Origin: Helicobacter felis ATCC 49179
Lineage (GTDB): Bacteria > Campylobacterota > Campylobacteria > Campylobacterales > Helicobacteraceae
NCBI RefSeq assembly: GCF_000200595.1
Contig: NC_014810.2
Coordinates: 1-64,000 of the forward strand
Reading direction: 5' to 3'
DNA: 64,000 nucleotides
Shown here one piece after another: positions 34,081-43,733 of this stretch. A program made the translations under genes and the position numbers. How positions within the stretch are numbered: the first letter of the stretch is position 1; every line of letters begins with the position of its first letter. The notes below the pieces were generated by a model that did no database searches, was not told where the DNA came from, and saw nothing but the letters and a program-made list of their open reading frames with translations.

Positions 34081-34132
34081 AATGGCTCTACATTTCAGCC
34101 TCCAACAAGAAAATTTGAGGCAAAATTGAGCA

Positions 34133-34840
34133 ATGAAAAAAGCCCTTTTGGCCTCCTTTTTGTGTGCGCGCCTATTTGCAGAGAGCAATGGGCTGTTTTT
34201 AAGTGGTGGGGGGGTGTATTCCTATGGGAATATCCAAACTCACCTAAGTTCTCACGAATTTAGCGCCCCTCTTGTGCGCAACTCCTTTGATTTTTTGGGC
34301 TATAACTTCTCTTTGGGCTTCAAACATTTCTTTTTTTGCAAGAAGCGTTGCGCTTTGCGCTATCATATCGACTTTAGCAAGAGTGTTGGAGAGCCTTACG
34401 GGCTGGTGATGGGTTTAGCCGGGATGGATTTTATGTACAATTTTTACGAGTCGCCTAAAATGCTGTTGAATTTTGGGCTGTATGCTGGCTTTGGCTTGGC
34501 CATTCAGCATTGGCTGGGGGTGGAGGCTTTGAGATTTGGGGTGCGCGATAGAGTGATGCCCAAAGACCTCCCCCTTCCAGGAGAGTCTAAAAGCTTTCAA
34601 TCTAGCATAGGCGCGCTGGAGTTTCAACTCCCCTTGAGTGTGGGGCTGCGTTATCAGACTTATGTCTTTGGCTTGGAGTTAGGCGCGCTCTTTCCGCTCA
34701 TTCCAAATCACATCCAACGCTTCAGCCGCGGCGTGTCTGGGTCTTTGGACATAAAAAGGGATTTTGCGCTGGTTTTTAATATCGTGCTCGCGCTGGATTT
34801 TGAGAGCTTCAAGCCCCGCAAAAAGCAGAGCAAAGATTGA
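34133..34840 (+). CDS. Helicobacter-type outer-membrane beta-barrel protein (moron)
   Basis: A 235-residue protein with signal peptide (MKKALLASFLCARLFAE) and alternating hydrophobic beta strands ending in an aromatic strand (ALVFNIVLALDF), as in Helicobacter Hof/Hop-like porin families, then a short basic tail. It is host-type rather than phage-type in nature, yet lies inside the prophage between IS605 and the right inverted repeat, so it may be a lysogenic conversion gene that changes the cell surface. The ATG lies 6 nt after CAAAAT, the promoter geometry of the phage late genes. Confidence 0.7.
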   Translation: MKKALLASFLCARLFAESNGLFLSGGGVYSYGNIQTHLSSHEFSAPLVRNSFDFLGYNFSLGFKHFFFCKKRCALRYHIDFSKSVGEPYGLVMGLAGMDFMYNFYESPKMLLNFGLYAGFGLAIQHWLGVEALRFGVRDRVMPKDLPLPGESKSFQSSIGALEFQLPLSVGLRYQTYVFGLELGALFPLIPNHIQRFSRGVSGSLDIKRDFALVFNIVLALDFESFKPRKKQSKD

Positions 34841-34842
34841 GG

Positions 34843-35451
34843 TTAGCGGAAAATGCCAAGCGTGTTGCCAATGAACAGACTTTGCAAGGTTTTATCCCCC
34901 TCAATCAGCCTGCGGGCGTGGTCTACGAACTTGGAGTAATGCGCGCTGAAATGGGGGTTTTTGGCGCGTTCTAATTCTAAATAATAGCGGTAGTATGTGC
35001 TATAACAATGATGCCCCCCGCTGCTGCCCAAAGCTAAAATCGCTTCTTTAATCAGTTCTAAATTAAATTTGCGTTTGCTTTCATGTTGTCCGGGTTGTTT
35101 GCCCACCTTGCTCTGCAGACCTTCCATGCCCTTTTCTTGATACAAGCGCATCCATTTGAGGATTTTATTGGCCATGTTGGAGACTTGGACATTGCTTTTT
35201 TCAAACTCTCCGCGCGCTTCTAAGAGAACACGCACCACCAAAGCCACGGCGAAATGTTGCTGTGTGCCCATTATGAAATTCACGATGCGGTGTTTCTCTT
35301 GGGGGGTGTGGATTCTTTTAGTGATGTCAAAATCGCCCATGTTTTTGAGGATATAGGCCCTAACTTCGCGCTCCTCTTGGAGATTTTGCGTGCGCTTGAA
35401 GCTGTTGAGGGTAACGCGAGGAGTGGGGACATAAGCGCAGAAATCAGACAT
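34843..35451 (-). pseudogene. 5' fragment of transposase A with native start
   Basis: Residues 1-187 of the Mu-like transposase, starting MSDFCAYVPTPR with AAGGAG upstream, then 15 unrelated residues and a stop. Residues 4-187 are identical to those encoded at the left end. The DDE core is absent, so it cannot transpose; the DNA-binding half might still bind phage ends. It supplies the start region missing from the left copy. Confidence 0.85.
34892..35444. repeat. right copy of 553-bp inverted repeat
   Basis: Partner of 3712-4264 in opposite orientation. Confidence 0.9.
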
Positions 35452-36165
35452 CCTAGCTCCTTTTGGCTTATTTAAAGCGTCCTAATGGACACTAACTTGA
35501 AAGGCTTTGCTATCTATAGTCTGCAAGGCTAGTTCCTAACCCAAGAGACTCTTAGACCCATTAGGGCGGGATTTAGCCGACTACGCAAAAAACACATGGC
35601 AAAATGGGCGAACGCAACTTTACCACATTGGGTTTTGACTAAACCCATCTACCTAGAGCAAGGCTAATCTTATTTAACTTAGAAAACGCTTAATCTTAAG
35701 CCCTGAAAGACGGATTTTTACGCGCGTTTCTTAGATAAATTAGTGGCATTCATTCCACCCGCTAAAGACGAGTGGGATTTCTGCTTTAGAGTTTTAAATT
35801 TCACACCCCCTCACCCTCCACCCCCCAGTACCCAAAAACCTAAAGGTAAACATTGTTTGTAATGAGGTAGGATATAGCATTCTTATAGATCGGAATCGTG
35901 GCAGAAAAAACCTTCATGCTATAAGTTTTTAGGTAAAAACGCCCACCCAATATTTTAAGCGTACTGGTCTTTGCAGTATGGTTACACCCGTGCAAAATTC
36001 CTTAGATATTGCCCATTGTGCAAAATACCCACGCATGCGTGCAGACCATCAGCGGGTCTAGCGGAACTCAAACAGACTAAAGATAAAGACTAGCACACTC
36101 GTAAAAATCTTTTGTGTATCTCTCATAGGTTTTGGTGTAGTTTGAATTTTTAAACTCAGAGTAAA
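35452..36165. other. non-coding prophage/host border with IS605-end relic
   Basis: No convincing gene. The first about 25 nt (minus strand) hold the ribosome binding site of the transposase fragment. At 35754-35785 CCACCCGCTAAAGACG... resembles the IS605 right end with mismatches and is followed by a stretch shared with 33842-33875. No repressor or ner-like gene, normally upstream of A in Mu, is present. The left phage end and host border must lie in here but I cannot place them. Confidence 0.5.
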
Positions 36166-36567
36166 TTATTGAGGGGTTTTGGGATTCTTGATGGCAAAAT
36201 AGGCGTTGATGTCTTCCTCAAATAGATTGAGGAAAAACTTGATAGGCTTGCCTTGCGTATAAAGCCAATAACCCCATTTATTCTCCATTTTGACTCTTTG
36301 TTTGGGTGTAACTAAATAGTTATAATCTTCGCTGACAACGACATAGGGGATATGATTAGCCTCCGCATAGCTCATAACATCATAGTTTTCATAGTTGGCA
36401 TCATCAGCCATCACATAAAAAGCTTCTTCACCCATTTCTTTTTTGGTTTTGGCGATCTCAGCATCGTTAAGATTAGCCGTGATGATGCATTTTTGACACT
36501 GGATCACAAAATCCTTAGCTTCAAGACACATAAAAGTTAATATGACGAGCATACATCTGACAAACAT
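36166..36567 (-). CDS. secreted hypothetical protein
   Basis: A 133-residue protein with a signal peptide (about 17 residues, cut near CLEA). A CQKC pair follows at about residue 24-27, then an acidic, Tyr-rich alpha/beta body. AGGAAG lies upstream of ATG. Function unknown; exported location is inferred. Confidence 0.55.
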   Translation of the reverse strand: MFVRCMLVILTFMCLEAKDFVIQCQKCIITANLNDAEIAKTKKEMGEEAFYVMADDANYENYDVMSYAEANHIPYVVVSEDYNYLVTPKQRVKMENKWGYWLYTQGKPIKFFLNLFEEDINAYFAIKNPKTPQ

Positions 36568-37123
36568 AAATGCTTCCTAATGGTGTGGATTTGGATAAAA
36601 ATATCAACCACATAATACCTAATTATACTCTCTGTATTTTGCCCCCAAGAAAGCATTAACCTATTGACTACAAAATCTTGCATAGAAATTGGGGTCGTCC
36701 CTTGCCCCGCGTACACTTGGTGGTAAAAAGGTCTAAATAGATAGGTTGCTCACTTTGGATTGATCCAAGAACTTGTTTACTCTCTAAAGCTTTGGACGGC
36801 CATAGCCCTGCAACTAGAGCACAGATCTTTTATTAATTTTGACTTTTTTACTTCAGAAAGATTCAATAGAGATTTTTGTCATTGGCTGGCATTCCATCTC
36901 TTTTGATAACAAAGTTAAAGGTTTTAAAATTCTTTCCACAATCAAATTTTCCTATATAAAAATTTTATTTTATTTTGAGTGTGAAGAATTGATTAACTTG
37001 CAACAGGATTTCCAATCTTCCAATGCCAAAGCTAGAGCCCACACCATCAACCCTTAGCATACGTAAACACCCATAGACTCATCAACAACACTTTAAACAT
37101 ATTCTTAAATTCCATGCCACCCC
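36568..37123. other. AT-rich intergenic region
   Basis: No supported gene. A 72-codon plus-strand frame at 36839-37057 lacks a ribosome binding site and looks accidental. Sequence composition suggests old decayed DNA. Confidence 0.4.
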
Positions 37124-38113
37124 CTAAAACAAATCACGCAACCAATCCCAAAAGCCCTTTTCTACGGGTATTGCGGGGTTTTTCCCCGTGATCTCCTGCA
37201 CACCAAAACAAGCTTCGTAGAAGCCCATCGTGCAAGCTTTGTTGAAATATTTTAAGGCTTTTTGTGTGTCTCGATGCCGATAGTAGGCATAATAGCCTAG
37301 ATCATAACAAGCCATCCCATACCCCATATCCGCGGATTTTTGGAGGTATTCATAGGGATCGATTGCAGACTTAAACAAACGATAATAAGCGATCGCATAA
37401 TCTAGTTCTGCCGCCTTTTGGTAGTATTCATCTGCTTTTTTTTCATACTCCCATGCGCTTTGAAACTTTTTGCTTTCGCGCGCATCTTCTTTTTTCTGAT
37501 TATAAAACTCGCCTAGCTCAAAATACCCCCTAGGATCCCCCATCTCCATCACCTTTTTAAAGTAAGCAGCGGATTTTTGAGGATCGTTGTAAAAGTCAGG
37601 CACCTTATATTGTAGCTGTCCTGCATACAATCTCCCCAAAAAGACATAGACTTGCACATTCCCCTCTTTGCCTTCCTTTTCCCAGATTTGGCAGGCTTTT
37701 TGAAGATATTGTTGGGCTTTTGTTTTATCTTCTAAGACCCCATGTCCCCAAAAATACATATACCCTAGCCCAAAAAACCCTAACCCATCGCCCATGTCTG
37801 CAGCCTTTTGGAAGTATTGGAGCGCTTCTTTGTATTTGACACGATCCTTTCGATATATCTCTCTTCTATCCGGAACTATAAAGCCTGAATAATCCCACCA
37901 ATTGACATCGAGCATGCCCAAACCGCTAAACCCCCGTCTATCTCCCATTTTTGCTAGTTTAGAAAAATAGATCTTGGCTGTGTGTGCGTCCTCATATTCC
38001 CAAGCCCTTATGGCATAGGCAAAGTAAGTATCCGCATCACTGGCATGCATCACCCCTAAGCAACACATCCAAAGCAATATAACCTTTAACATGCTTGCAA
38101 GTCTAGTCATCAT
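37124..38113 (-). CDS. secreted Sel1-repeat protein
   Basis: About 329 residues from ATG 38113 (AAGGA upstream), signal peptide with core LKVILLWMCCLGVMHA, then six to eight Sel1-like repeats (ALQYFQKAADMGDGLGFFGLGYMY and similar). The open frame runs back to 38227 through the previous gene, which I do not use. Cysteines near the C-terminus (NKACTMGFYEACFG) follow the spacing of Helicobacter Hcp proteins. It lies 7 nt after the gene at 38121 and is likely in one operon with it. Confidence 0.75.
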   Translation of the reverse strand: MMTRLASMLKVILLWMCCLGVMHASDADTYFAYAIRAWEYEDAHTAKIYFSKLAKMGDRRGFSGLGMLDVNWWDYSGFIVPDRREIYRKDRVKYKEALQYFQKAADMGDGLGFFGLGYMYFWGHGVLEDKTKAQQYLQKACQIWEKEGKEGNVQVYVFLGRLYAGQLQYKVPDFYNDPQKSAAYFKKVMEMGDPRGYFELGEFYNQKKEDARESKKFQSAWEYEKKADEYYQKAAELDYAIAYYRLFKSAIDPYEYLQKSADMGYGMACYDLGYYAYYRHRDTQKALKYFNKACTMGFYEACFGVQEITGKNPAIPVEKGFWDWLRDLF

Positions 38114-38120
38114 CACTTGG

Positions 38121-39155
38121 TTATTCCTTATAGCTTCTTCCCCGCGCTTCATCGCAAGAGCCCGAGTCGCCCAAATCACAAGCCTTCCAGTAATAATCCA
38201 CGGCCTTGTCATAATCTTTTGGGACACCCTCGCCCCGTTTATACATATCTCCCAAACTAGTATTAGCGTCCATACTTCCTAATTCTGCTGCCTTTTTAAG
38301 ATACTTCAGGGCTTTGGGGATATTTCTTACAGAAGCAGGCAGATTCCGAGTCATTCGAGTGCCATGATCTCTGTAAGCATTCCCTAAAGCCTCATAAGCA
38401 TCAGCCTTGCTATGGTAAGCTTTTTGGTAATACTCTAGGGCTTTTTGGTCATCTTGGGGGACACCCTCCCCTATCACATACATGTCCGCTATGGCAAGAT
38501 ACCCATCTCTTGCTTCGAAAATCTCCCCAATTTCATGTTTATGACCACTCTCTCCAGCTTTTTGGTAGTATTCTATAGCCTTTTGTGCATCCTTGGACAC
38601 ATCCCTACCAGACCTATACATGCCCCCCAAGATGATACACGCCTCAACATTGCCCATTAGTGCAGATTGTTTGTAATACTGGAGAGCTTTTTTAATATCC
38701 TTTGGCGCACAGTTGCCAAAGTCATACGTAGAGCCTAACTCCAAATACGCCTTAGAATTGCCCATTTTCCCAGCTTTGTGGTAGTATTCTAGGGCTTTTG
38801 GGAGATTCTTAGCGACCATAAAATCACCACTTTTAAAGCCACACTCATAAAAACCTGCCAATTTTACATACGCTCCCACATTCCCCATTTTGGCAGCTTT
38901 TTGGTAATACTGGAAAGCTTTTTTAAGATCGCTTTCCACGCCTGTGCCACCAAAATAATACACATCTCCCAAGCCCTTATACCCTCTAGCATCCCCCTCT
39001 TTAGCCAGTTTGCTAAAATACTCCAAAGCCTTTAGCATGGTTGTAGAATAGAGATTATCCTTTGCGATGGCGTAATCTCTATCCCGATCGCTTTGAGCAT
39101 GCATACTTGCTAACACCAATACACTCATTAACACCGCTTTAATCACATTAGCCAT
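38121..39155 (-). CDS. secreted Sel1-repeat protein
   Basis: A 344-residue paralogue of its neighbour. Signal peptide MANVIKAVLMSVLVLASMHA; about eight Sel1-like repeats with the KALEYYQKAGxMGNxxAYLxLG pattern; C-terminal ACDLGDSGSCDEA with the paired cysteines of Hcp-type repeats. AAAGGAG precedes the ATG. Probably periplasmic or secreted; partner unknown. Confidence 0.8.
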   Translation of the reverse strand: MANVIKAVLMSVLVLASMHAQSDRDRDYAIAKDNLYSTTMLKALEYFSKLAKEGDARGYKGLGDVYYFGGTGVESDLKKAFQYYQKAAKMGNVGAYVKLAGFYECGFKSGDFMVAKNLPKALEYYHKAGKMGNSKAYLELGSTYDFGNCAPKDIKKALQYYKQSALMGNVEACIILGGMYRSGRDVSKDAQKAIEYYQKAGESGHKHEIGEIFEARDGYLAIADMYVIGEGVPQDDQKALEYYQKAYHSKADAYEALGNAYRDHGTRMTRNLPASVRNIPKALKYLKKAAELGSMDANTSLGDMYKRGEGVPKDYDKAVDYYWKACDLGDSGSCDEARGRSYKE

Positions 39156-39179
39156 ATCTGCACTCCTTTAATACTTGGT

Positions 39180-39360
39180 TTTAGAGTGGGAGGGCATATA
39201 GCCTGTATTTCTCCCTACAAATTTCAAGCCAAGAGAGCCAAGAGAAGCAAGCAAAATCATTTAAGCTTTTGCGTTCAATGCTTTGGCAACGCCAAACAGA
39301 TCGCGTTATTAGACTTGAACGCTTGTTGGAAGATTTGCAGCGTTGAAATTCTTTGATAAG
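39180..39360 (-). pseudogene. fragments of four-Cys family genes
   Basis: Relics of the start of one family member (around 39225-39255) and of the 3' end of another (39275-39340), joined by deletions. They lie where a family gene follows the large paralogue in the intact module at 47 kb, so the module here has lost that gene. Confidence 0.6.
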
Positions 39361-39380
39361 TGCTTGGCATGCCAAAGATT

Positions 39381-41258
39381 TTATTTTTGATCAGGGTCTG
39401 GCAATAGCTCATTTAAATGATTCCAGCCCTGGACTTCCAACATGCCATTGCCCTCATCGATTAAATTGGTGGTGTTATCCGCAATAACACTCTTCCCGGG
39501 GTCTTTGCCTGTGAAATAAGAGTAGCTATAGTAGCCATTCTCTTCATGAATGCCGCAATCTTTTTTTATTACATTGAATTTTTCAGCCATGTTGCGTGCT
39601 TTGCTAACTGCATTAAAACAAGCCTCAGCAACCCTAGTGTTGTCATTCTCATTACAAAAATATCTACCACAATCATAAACGGGTAATCGGCTCAATGATC
39701 CCACTAAAATGACATGCACTGCATTCCCTTGTTGGAACTTTGCGAGGATTTTAGAAACTAGGTTGATGGGGGTGTTATTATCCTTTGCAAGGTTATCAGT
39801 AAAATCGGGCGAAGCCTGCACAATCACATAAAAATCTCTCTTGGCATTTTTAGGCACGAGATCGATTCTATGAGCTTTTTGGAAAAAGGTTTTTAGGGGT
39901 TTGGCATAGGTTTTCACATAATTATAACCCGATGCCTCCTCTTTCAAATCATTCAAGAGAGCTTGATCGCTTTTATGCAACCCGCGCACACGCCCGGGTT
40001 TAAACCACAGCTTGGCTTGTGGGCTATACAACCACACGCTTTTATCATGGCTTTGTTTGTCTTGAAATAATGCGATTTGAAAAGGGGCATGGGTCAAAGT
40101 GGTCTGTTTTAAAATCTTATAAGCATCTAGACCCTGCGCTTTTGTGGGGGGTTTAGGAGTGTCTAAACTCTTTAAAAAATCGCGCGCGCTGATAAGTCCT
40201 ATTTTGGGGTTATAAATAAGAGGGGTGGGGTTGTTGTTGTGTAAATATGCCCCCGTTTTATTGGGGTTTCTTGCAAGTGCGTGGCGGCTGTTGTCTATAA
40301 CGCCAAAGAGAAAGGTCTGCCAATCTCTGCTTGTATCGCCCACTTCTTCAGCACCTTTAGGCACTTCTTCTAGGGGGCCATGTGGTATCTTACAAGCACC
40401 TTTAGTAGAGGTGGCATGGAATCTTTCTTTGAAGTATTGGTAAGTTGCAGATAACTCCCCCACATTGTTTATAAGGAAAACATGCACGCGGTAGTGCTTG
40501 ATAATGGTGGGGAATTTTTTAAGGATTTCTTGCGTGCGTTGGTAGAGATTTTTGTGGTTATGCCCAAAACTCAAAATGAAATAGAGATCGGGGGCTTGGG
40601 GGTTATTAGAGGGGAAGGTATCCAAGCAGGATTTAGGCAACACCTCAAAAAAAGAGCCAAAGAGAAGAGGGGCGTTTTTAGCGCGCAATTCTTGGGCGCG
40701 CGTATTGATTTCATTAAAGAGGGTGGCATGTTCTCCAAAGGCTTGTTGCACTTCTATAGCTTGGGTGGTATTTGCATCCATCAGCCACACACTAGGACCA
40801 TCAAAGGTAACACTCTTCCAAGGCGTGCCCTGCAAGGGTTGTAAAGAAAGCAAGGTTTCTTTAAAAATAGGCGTGTCTGCCTGAGGATTTTTTGCCCCAC
40901 TGATGAGGAGTTGGTACATCTTTAGGGGCATGGCTTGGTTGTGGGCGGCTATTTCGTCGTATGTTTGGCTAACATGCGAACCATAACCATAGTCGCTAGG
41001 GAGGGGTTTATTGGCTAGCTCAAGGTCTCTTTTATCCACCCACCATGCCGCCCATTTGCCCTTGTAATCCACAACAAGCACCTTAAAACTATCAGTATCC
41101 ACAGATTTAACCACCTTGCCTAAAATGTGGTTTTGTTCTAAGATGGCTTGCCCATCAATCTTGATTGCCTCCTCAGCCACAAGGCATGCCAACAACAAAC
41201 CCCATAAGATGAAGAGATATTTAAGTGTTGCATGGAATCTCTTATCAAGTCTGCACAT
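39381..41258 (-). CDS. large secreted paralogue (625 residues), unknown function
   Basis: N-terminal signal or anchor (about residues 12-28, FILWGLLLACLVAE). The body has conserved blocks shared with the 646-residue protein at 47224: GQAILEQNHILGKVVKS, YKGKWxAWWxDK, FDGPSVWLxDxNTTQAIEV, PLLFGSFFxVLPKSCLD, WLYSPQAKLWFKPGRVR and a CxxxxC-containing C-terminal part. The fold is alpha/beta; no known domain is certain, though the arrangement recalls periplasmic thiol/thioredoxin-like proteins only vaguely. It heads a minus-strand module upstream of a decayed family gene. Confidence 0.65.
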   Translation of the reverse strand: MCRLDKRFHATLKYLFILWGLLLACLVAEEAIKIDGQAILEQNHILGKVVKSVDTDSFKVLVVDYKGKWAAWWVDKRDLELANKPLPSDYGYGSHVSQTYDEIAAHNQAMPLKMYQLLISGAKNPQADTPIFKETLLSLQPLQGTPWKSVTFDGPSVWLMDANTTQAIEVQQAFGEHATLFNEINTRAQELRAKNAPLLFGSFFEVLPKSCLDTFPSNNPQAPDLYFILSFGHNHKNLYQRTQEILKKFPTIIKHYRVHVFLINNVGELSATYQYFKERFHATSTKGACKIPHGPLEEVPKGAEEVGDTSRDWQTFLFGVIDNSRHALARNPNKTGAYLHNNNPTPLIYNPKIGLISARDFLKSLDTPKPPTKAQGLDAYKILKQTTLTHAPFQIALFQDKQSHDKSVWLYSPQAKLWFKPGRVRGLHKSDQALLNDLKEEASGYNYVKTYAKPLKTFFQKAHRIDLVPKNAKRDFYVIVQASPDFTDNLAKDNNTPINLVSKILAKFQQGNAVHVILVGSLSRLPVYDCGRYFCNENDNTRVAEACFNAVSKARNMAEKFNVIKKDCGIHEENGYYSYSYFTGKDPGKSVIADNTTNLIDEGNGMLEVQGWNHLNELLPDPDQK

Positions 41259-41340
41259 TGTCTAATCCTTTATATTGCGCGTCAGCGCGGGCATTATAGA
41301 GAATTTAGATCAATTTTGGAGAACTAAGCCTTGAAATCCA

Positions 41341-42468
41341 TTATTTTGCCTGTTTTTCTTGCCACATTTGGGTGAATTTTTCAAAACTCATGGGGGCTTT
41401 GTGTTTAGAAGCCTCTTGGCTTTGGTCATAAAAAAGAGGGGATTCTAGGAGTTCAGAAACCCCGGTTTGGGTGTTTATGCGTAGCGTTTGCCCGCTCAGT
41501 CGGTTTAAGTAAAATTGACCTTTTTGTAATTTAAGAGCGATGATGAATTTTTGCAAGATGTTAGAATATTTGCGGCTAAACTCCAGAGTGAGTATATTGC
41601 CTTGATGTGTAAAATTAGCTTGCTGGTAATCCTCTAAGCACAGACGGCGCCCAATCATTTGTCCTTGACGCAAAATACTTAGGCACACCAAATCGCCAAG
41701 TTTGGAATGGGGCTTGGGAGTGCTGCGCACAAGGGTATAGGGCGTGCCCTCAAGATGGTTGATGGAGTTTTGTAACACCTCTCCTTTAAAGGCAAAGATA
41801 TAGGGCTGTGTTTTAAAATACTCCAAGAGCTGGTTTGTAATGGCTTCTAGGGGGTATTTGTAGGGGTCGTGTGGGTCGTCCCTTAATTGATCGTAAAAAT
41901 CATGGTAGGTGGTGTGCCCCCAATCTTCAAATTCTCTAAATTTGTATAGATAAAACCTCTCCTCGCTAGCGATCCTAAAGTCGAACACAACGGGCTTTTG
42001 CTGGGCTTGAGAAGTGGATGTGGGCGGGATAAAGCGTGTCATGGTTAGTCTTATCAATCTAATGTCTTGTTTGGGGGTTTTTTCAAAGACAGGTTCTGTG
42101 AAATTTTTCAAGCAAAAACCTTTTTCAAGCGCGCCGCTCTGCTTGATGACGCCCAAACACATGCCCTTAGCTTGCACCTGATCCTCTTTGTAAAACTCAC
42201 CATAGGCACTCAGAAGAAGAGTGGTGATCTTATGGCAATGGGGTTGATCCTTTGGGCACGAGGTGCCGTATGTTAGATAATCATCTAGGCTATAAGACAG
42301 ATCGCTTGCAGAGCGCTGATACTGCTTTGTTTGCATAAAATCTGTCAGCCATTGCTTGATCGCCACTAAGGCTTGTTCTTGCGTTATAACAAATTGCATT
42401 GTGGTAAATGGGCTACTGGCCCCGTGCAAAACAACCAGTCCAATCAAAAGTCCCAATATCTTTTTCAT
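41341..42468 (-). CDS. secreted hypothetical protein, paired paralogue
   Basis: A 375-residue protein with signal peptide (MKKILGLLIGLVVLHGAS). It shares layout with the next gene: an N-terminal helix with V-x-Q-W-L-x-D-F, and a Cys pattern including MCxGVxxxxxxxxKGFCLxxF. The function is unknown. Its ATG overlaps the stop of the upstream gene by 4 nt, so the two are translationally coupled. Confidence 0.65.
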   Translation of the reverse strand: MKKILGLLIGLVVLHGASSPFTTMQFVITQEQALVAIKQWLTDFMQTKQYQRSASDLSYSLDDYLTYGTSCPKDQPHCHKITTLLLSAYGEFYKEDQVQAKGMCLGVIKQSGALEKGFCLKNFTEPVFEKTPKQDIRLIRLTMTRFIPPTSTSQAQQKPVVFDFRIASEERFYLYKFREFEDWGHTTYHDFYDQLRDDPHDPYKYPLEAITNQLLEYFKTQPYIFAFKGEVLQNSINHLEGTPYTLVRSTPKPHSKLGDLVCLSILRQGQMIGRRLCLEDYQQANFTHQGNILTLEFSRKYSNILQKFIIALKLQKGQFYLNRLSGQTLRINTQTGVSELLESPLFYDQSQEASKHKAPMSFEKFTQMWQEKQAK

Positions 42469-43604
42469 CGGCGTTCACACAGTCCACGGAAACGGCACTC
42501 GGTTTCAAGTTTGGAGAGTTTAGAAATGCTTACCTGATCCCATTTGATTAAATTTTTAGCACTAGGGTCGTCTCTGGGTTGTCTGTAAAAAATATCTGTG
42601 CCCACGAGTTCTTTAAAAGCGCTCTTAGTCTCCACTTGGGAAACTTGTTGGCTATACTGGTATAAATACAAAGTTCCATTGATTTCTTTTAAAGTGATGA
42701 AACCTTTATAAGCCTTAGCGAAAGGTTTGGAGGTGGGTTTATTCTGCCAATAATCCTCTAGGGTCAAAAACCGCCCCTTATGGGTGAATTTAGTTTGCAC
42801 CTGTGCGCCATGGCATAGAGCGTTGTATCCAAGACCTGGAATCTGGATATAGTCGCAACCTGCTAGAGGGGTGTTATCCAAGTAAAAATAGGGGACTATT
42901 TGGATCAAGCGGTAGGAGCGATCGCCCATCATGACATCCACCGGAGATTGTTGGGGAGGATTTTCAACACCACAGAGGCGATCTTTAGAGCGCATTTGCA
43001 GTTGGGCTAAAAGGCTATTGTTGAGCGCGCCCATGGCAATTTTATGCGCGCCCTTTGGGTCGTCTTGGGAAAGACAATAGCGATCGATTCTCGTATAAGC
43101 ACTCTGTGCGCCATAATAATCTAGGTAAAAGGTGCGATCGATGATTCTAAACGCCAAAATGGGCAATGTGGGTCGCTTATAATAATCAAAACCCCCTCCA
43201 AGCACTAAAACCAAATAAGGTTCTTGGTTATGCTCCACAACTTGGGTAAATAAAATACCATTAAAACCCTCCAAACAAAAACCCTTGTAAAGTTTGCCTT
43301 GATACAACACACCCGAGCACATCCACGCATTGTTAGTGGCTTCATTATTGGCATAAAATTTAGCTTTGGCGTAAAGAAAGGTGTATTTTTCACCCTTGAA
43401 CTCAATGGGGGTTTTGTTCTCCACACTCCATTCTGCTTGGGGACTGATCATATAGTAATTATCGGCATCTTGATTCGTCTTTTTGGGCACAAAATCACGC
43501 AACCACTGCTTGACCTGCTCCATCGCTTTGCGATCGTCCATAGCCTGTAACGATACTAGAGAGCAAATTAAAAAACACAGCAATATTCTTAAAAATATCT
43601 TCAT
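42465..43604 (-). CDS. secreted hypothetical protein, paired paralogue
   Basis: A 379-residue protein from ATG 43604, which has GGAG 8 nt upstream and begins a signal peptide (MKIFLRILLCFLICSLVSLQA). The frame is open to 43661, not used. Similar to the downstream gene in size, in the V-x-Q-W-L-R-D-F helix and in the CSGVLYQGKLYKGFCLEGF block. Function unknown. Confidence 0.65.
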   Translation of the reverse strand: MKIFLRILLCFLICSLVSLQAMDDRKAMEQVKQWLRDFVPKKTNQDADNYYMISPQAEWSVENKTPIEFKGEKYTFLYAKAKFYANNEATNNAWMCSGVLYQGKLYKGFCLEGFNGILFTQVVEHNQEPYLVLVLGGGFDYYKRPTLPILAFRIIDRTFYLDYYGAQSAYTRIDRYCLSQDDPKGAHKIAMGALNNSLLAQLQMRSKDRLCGVENPPQQSPVDVMMGDRSYRLIQIVPYFYLDNTPLAGCDYIQIPGLGYNALCHGAQVQTKFTHKGRFLTLEDYWQNKPTSKPFAKAYKGFITLKEINGTLYLYQYSQQVSQVETKSAFKELVGTDIFYRQPRDDPSAKNLIKWDQVSISKLSKLETECRFRGLCERR

Positions 43605-43733
43605 ATAGATTTTCTCCGCGAGTGATTTAAGTCTGGGCGCGTAATCTGTAGGCGCTAACATGGTTGTTTGCCAGTTCAGATTGATACCTACAATTCATAG
43701 CAGAATCATGTAATGGGATTCTAATGAAGTGGA

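Noticed and set aside
36839-37057. Plus-strand ORF of 72 codons in the AT-rich gap
   Set aside because: No start signal and no family resemblance; chance in AT-rich DNA.
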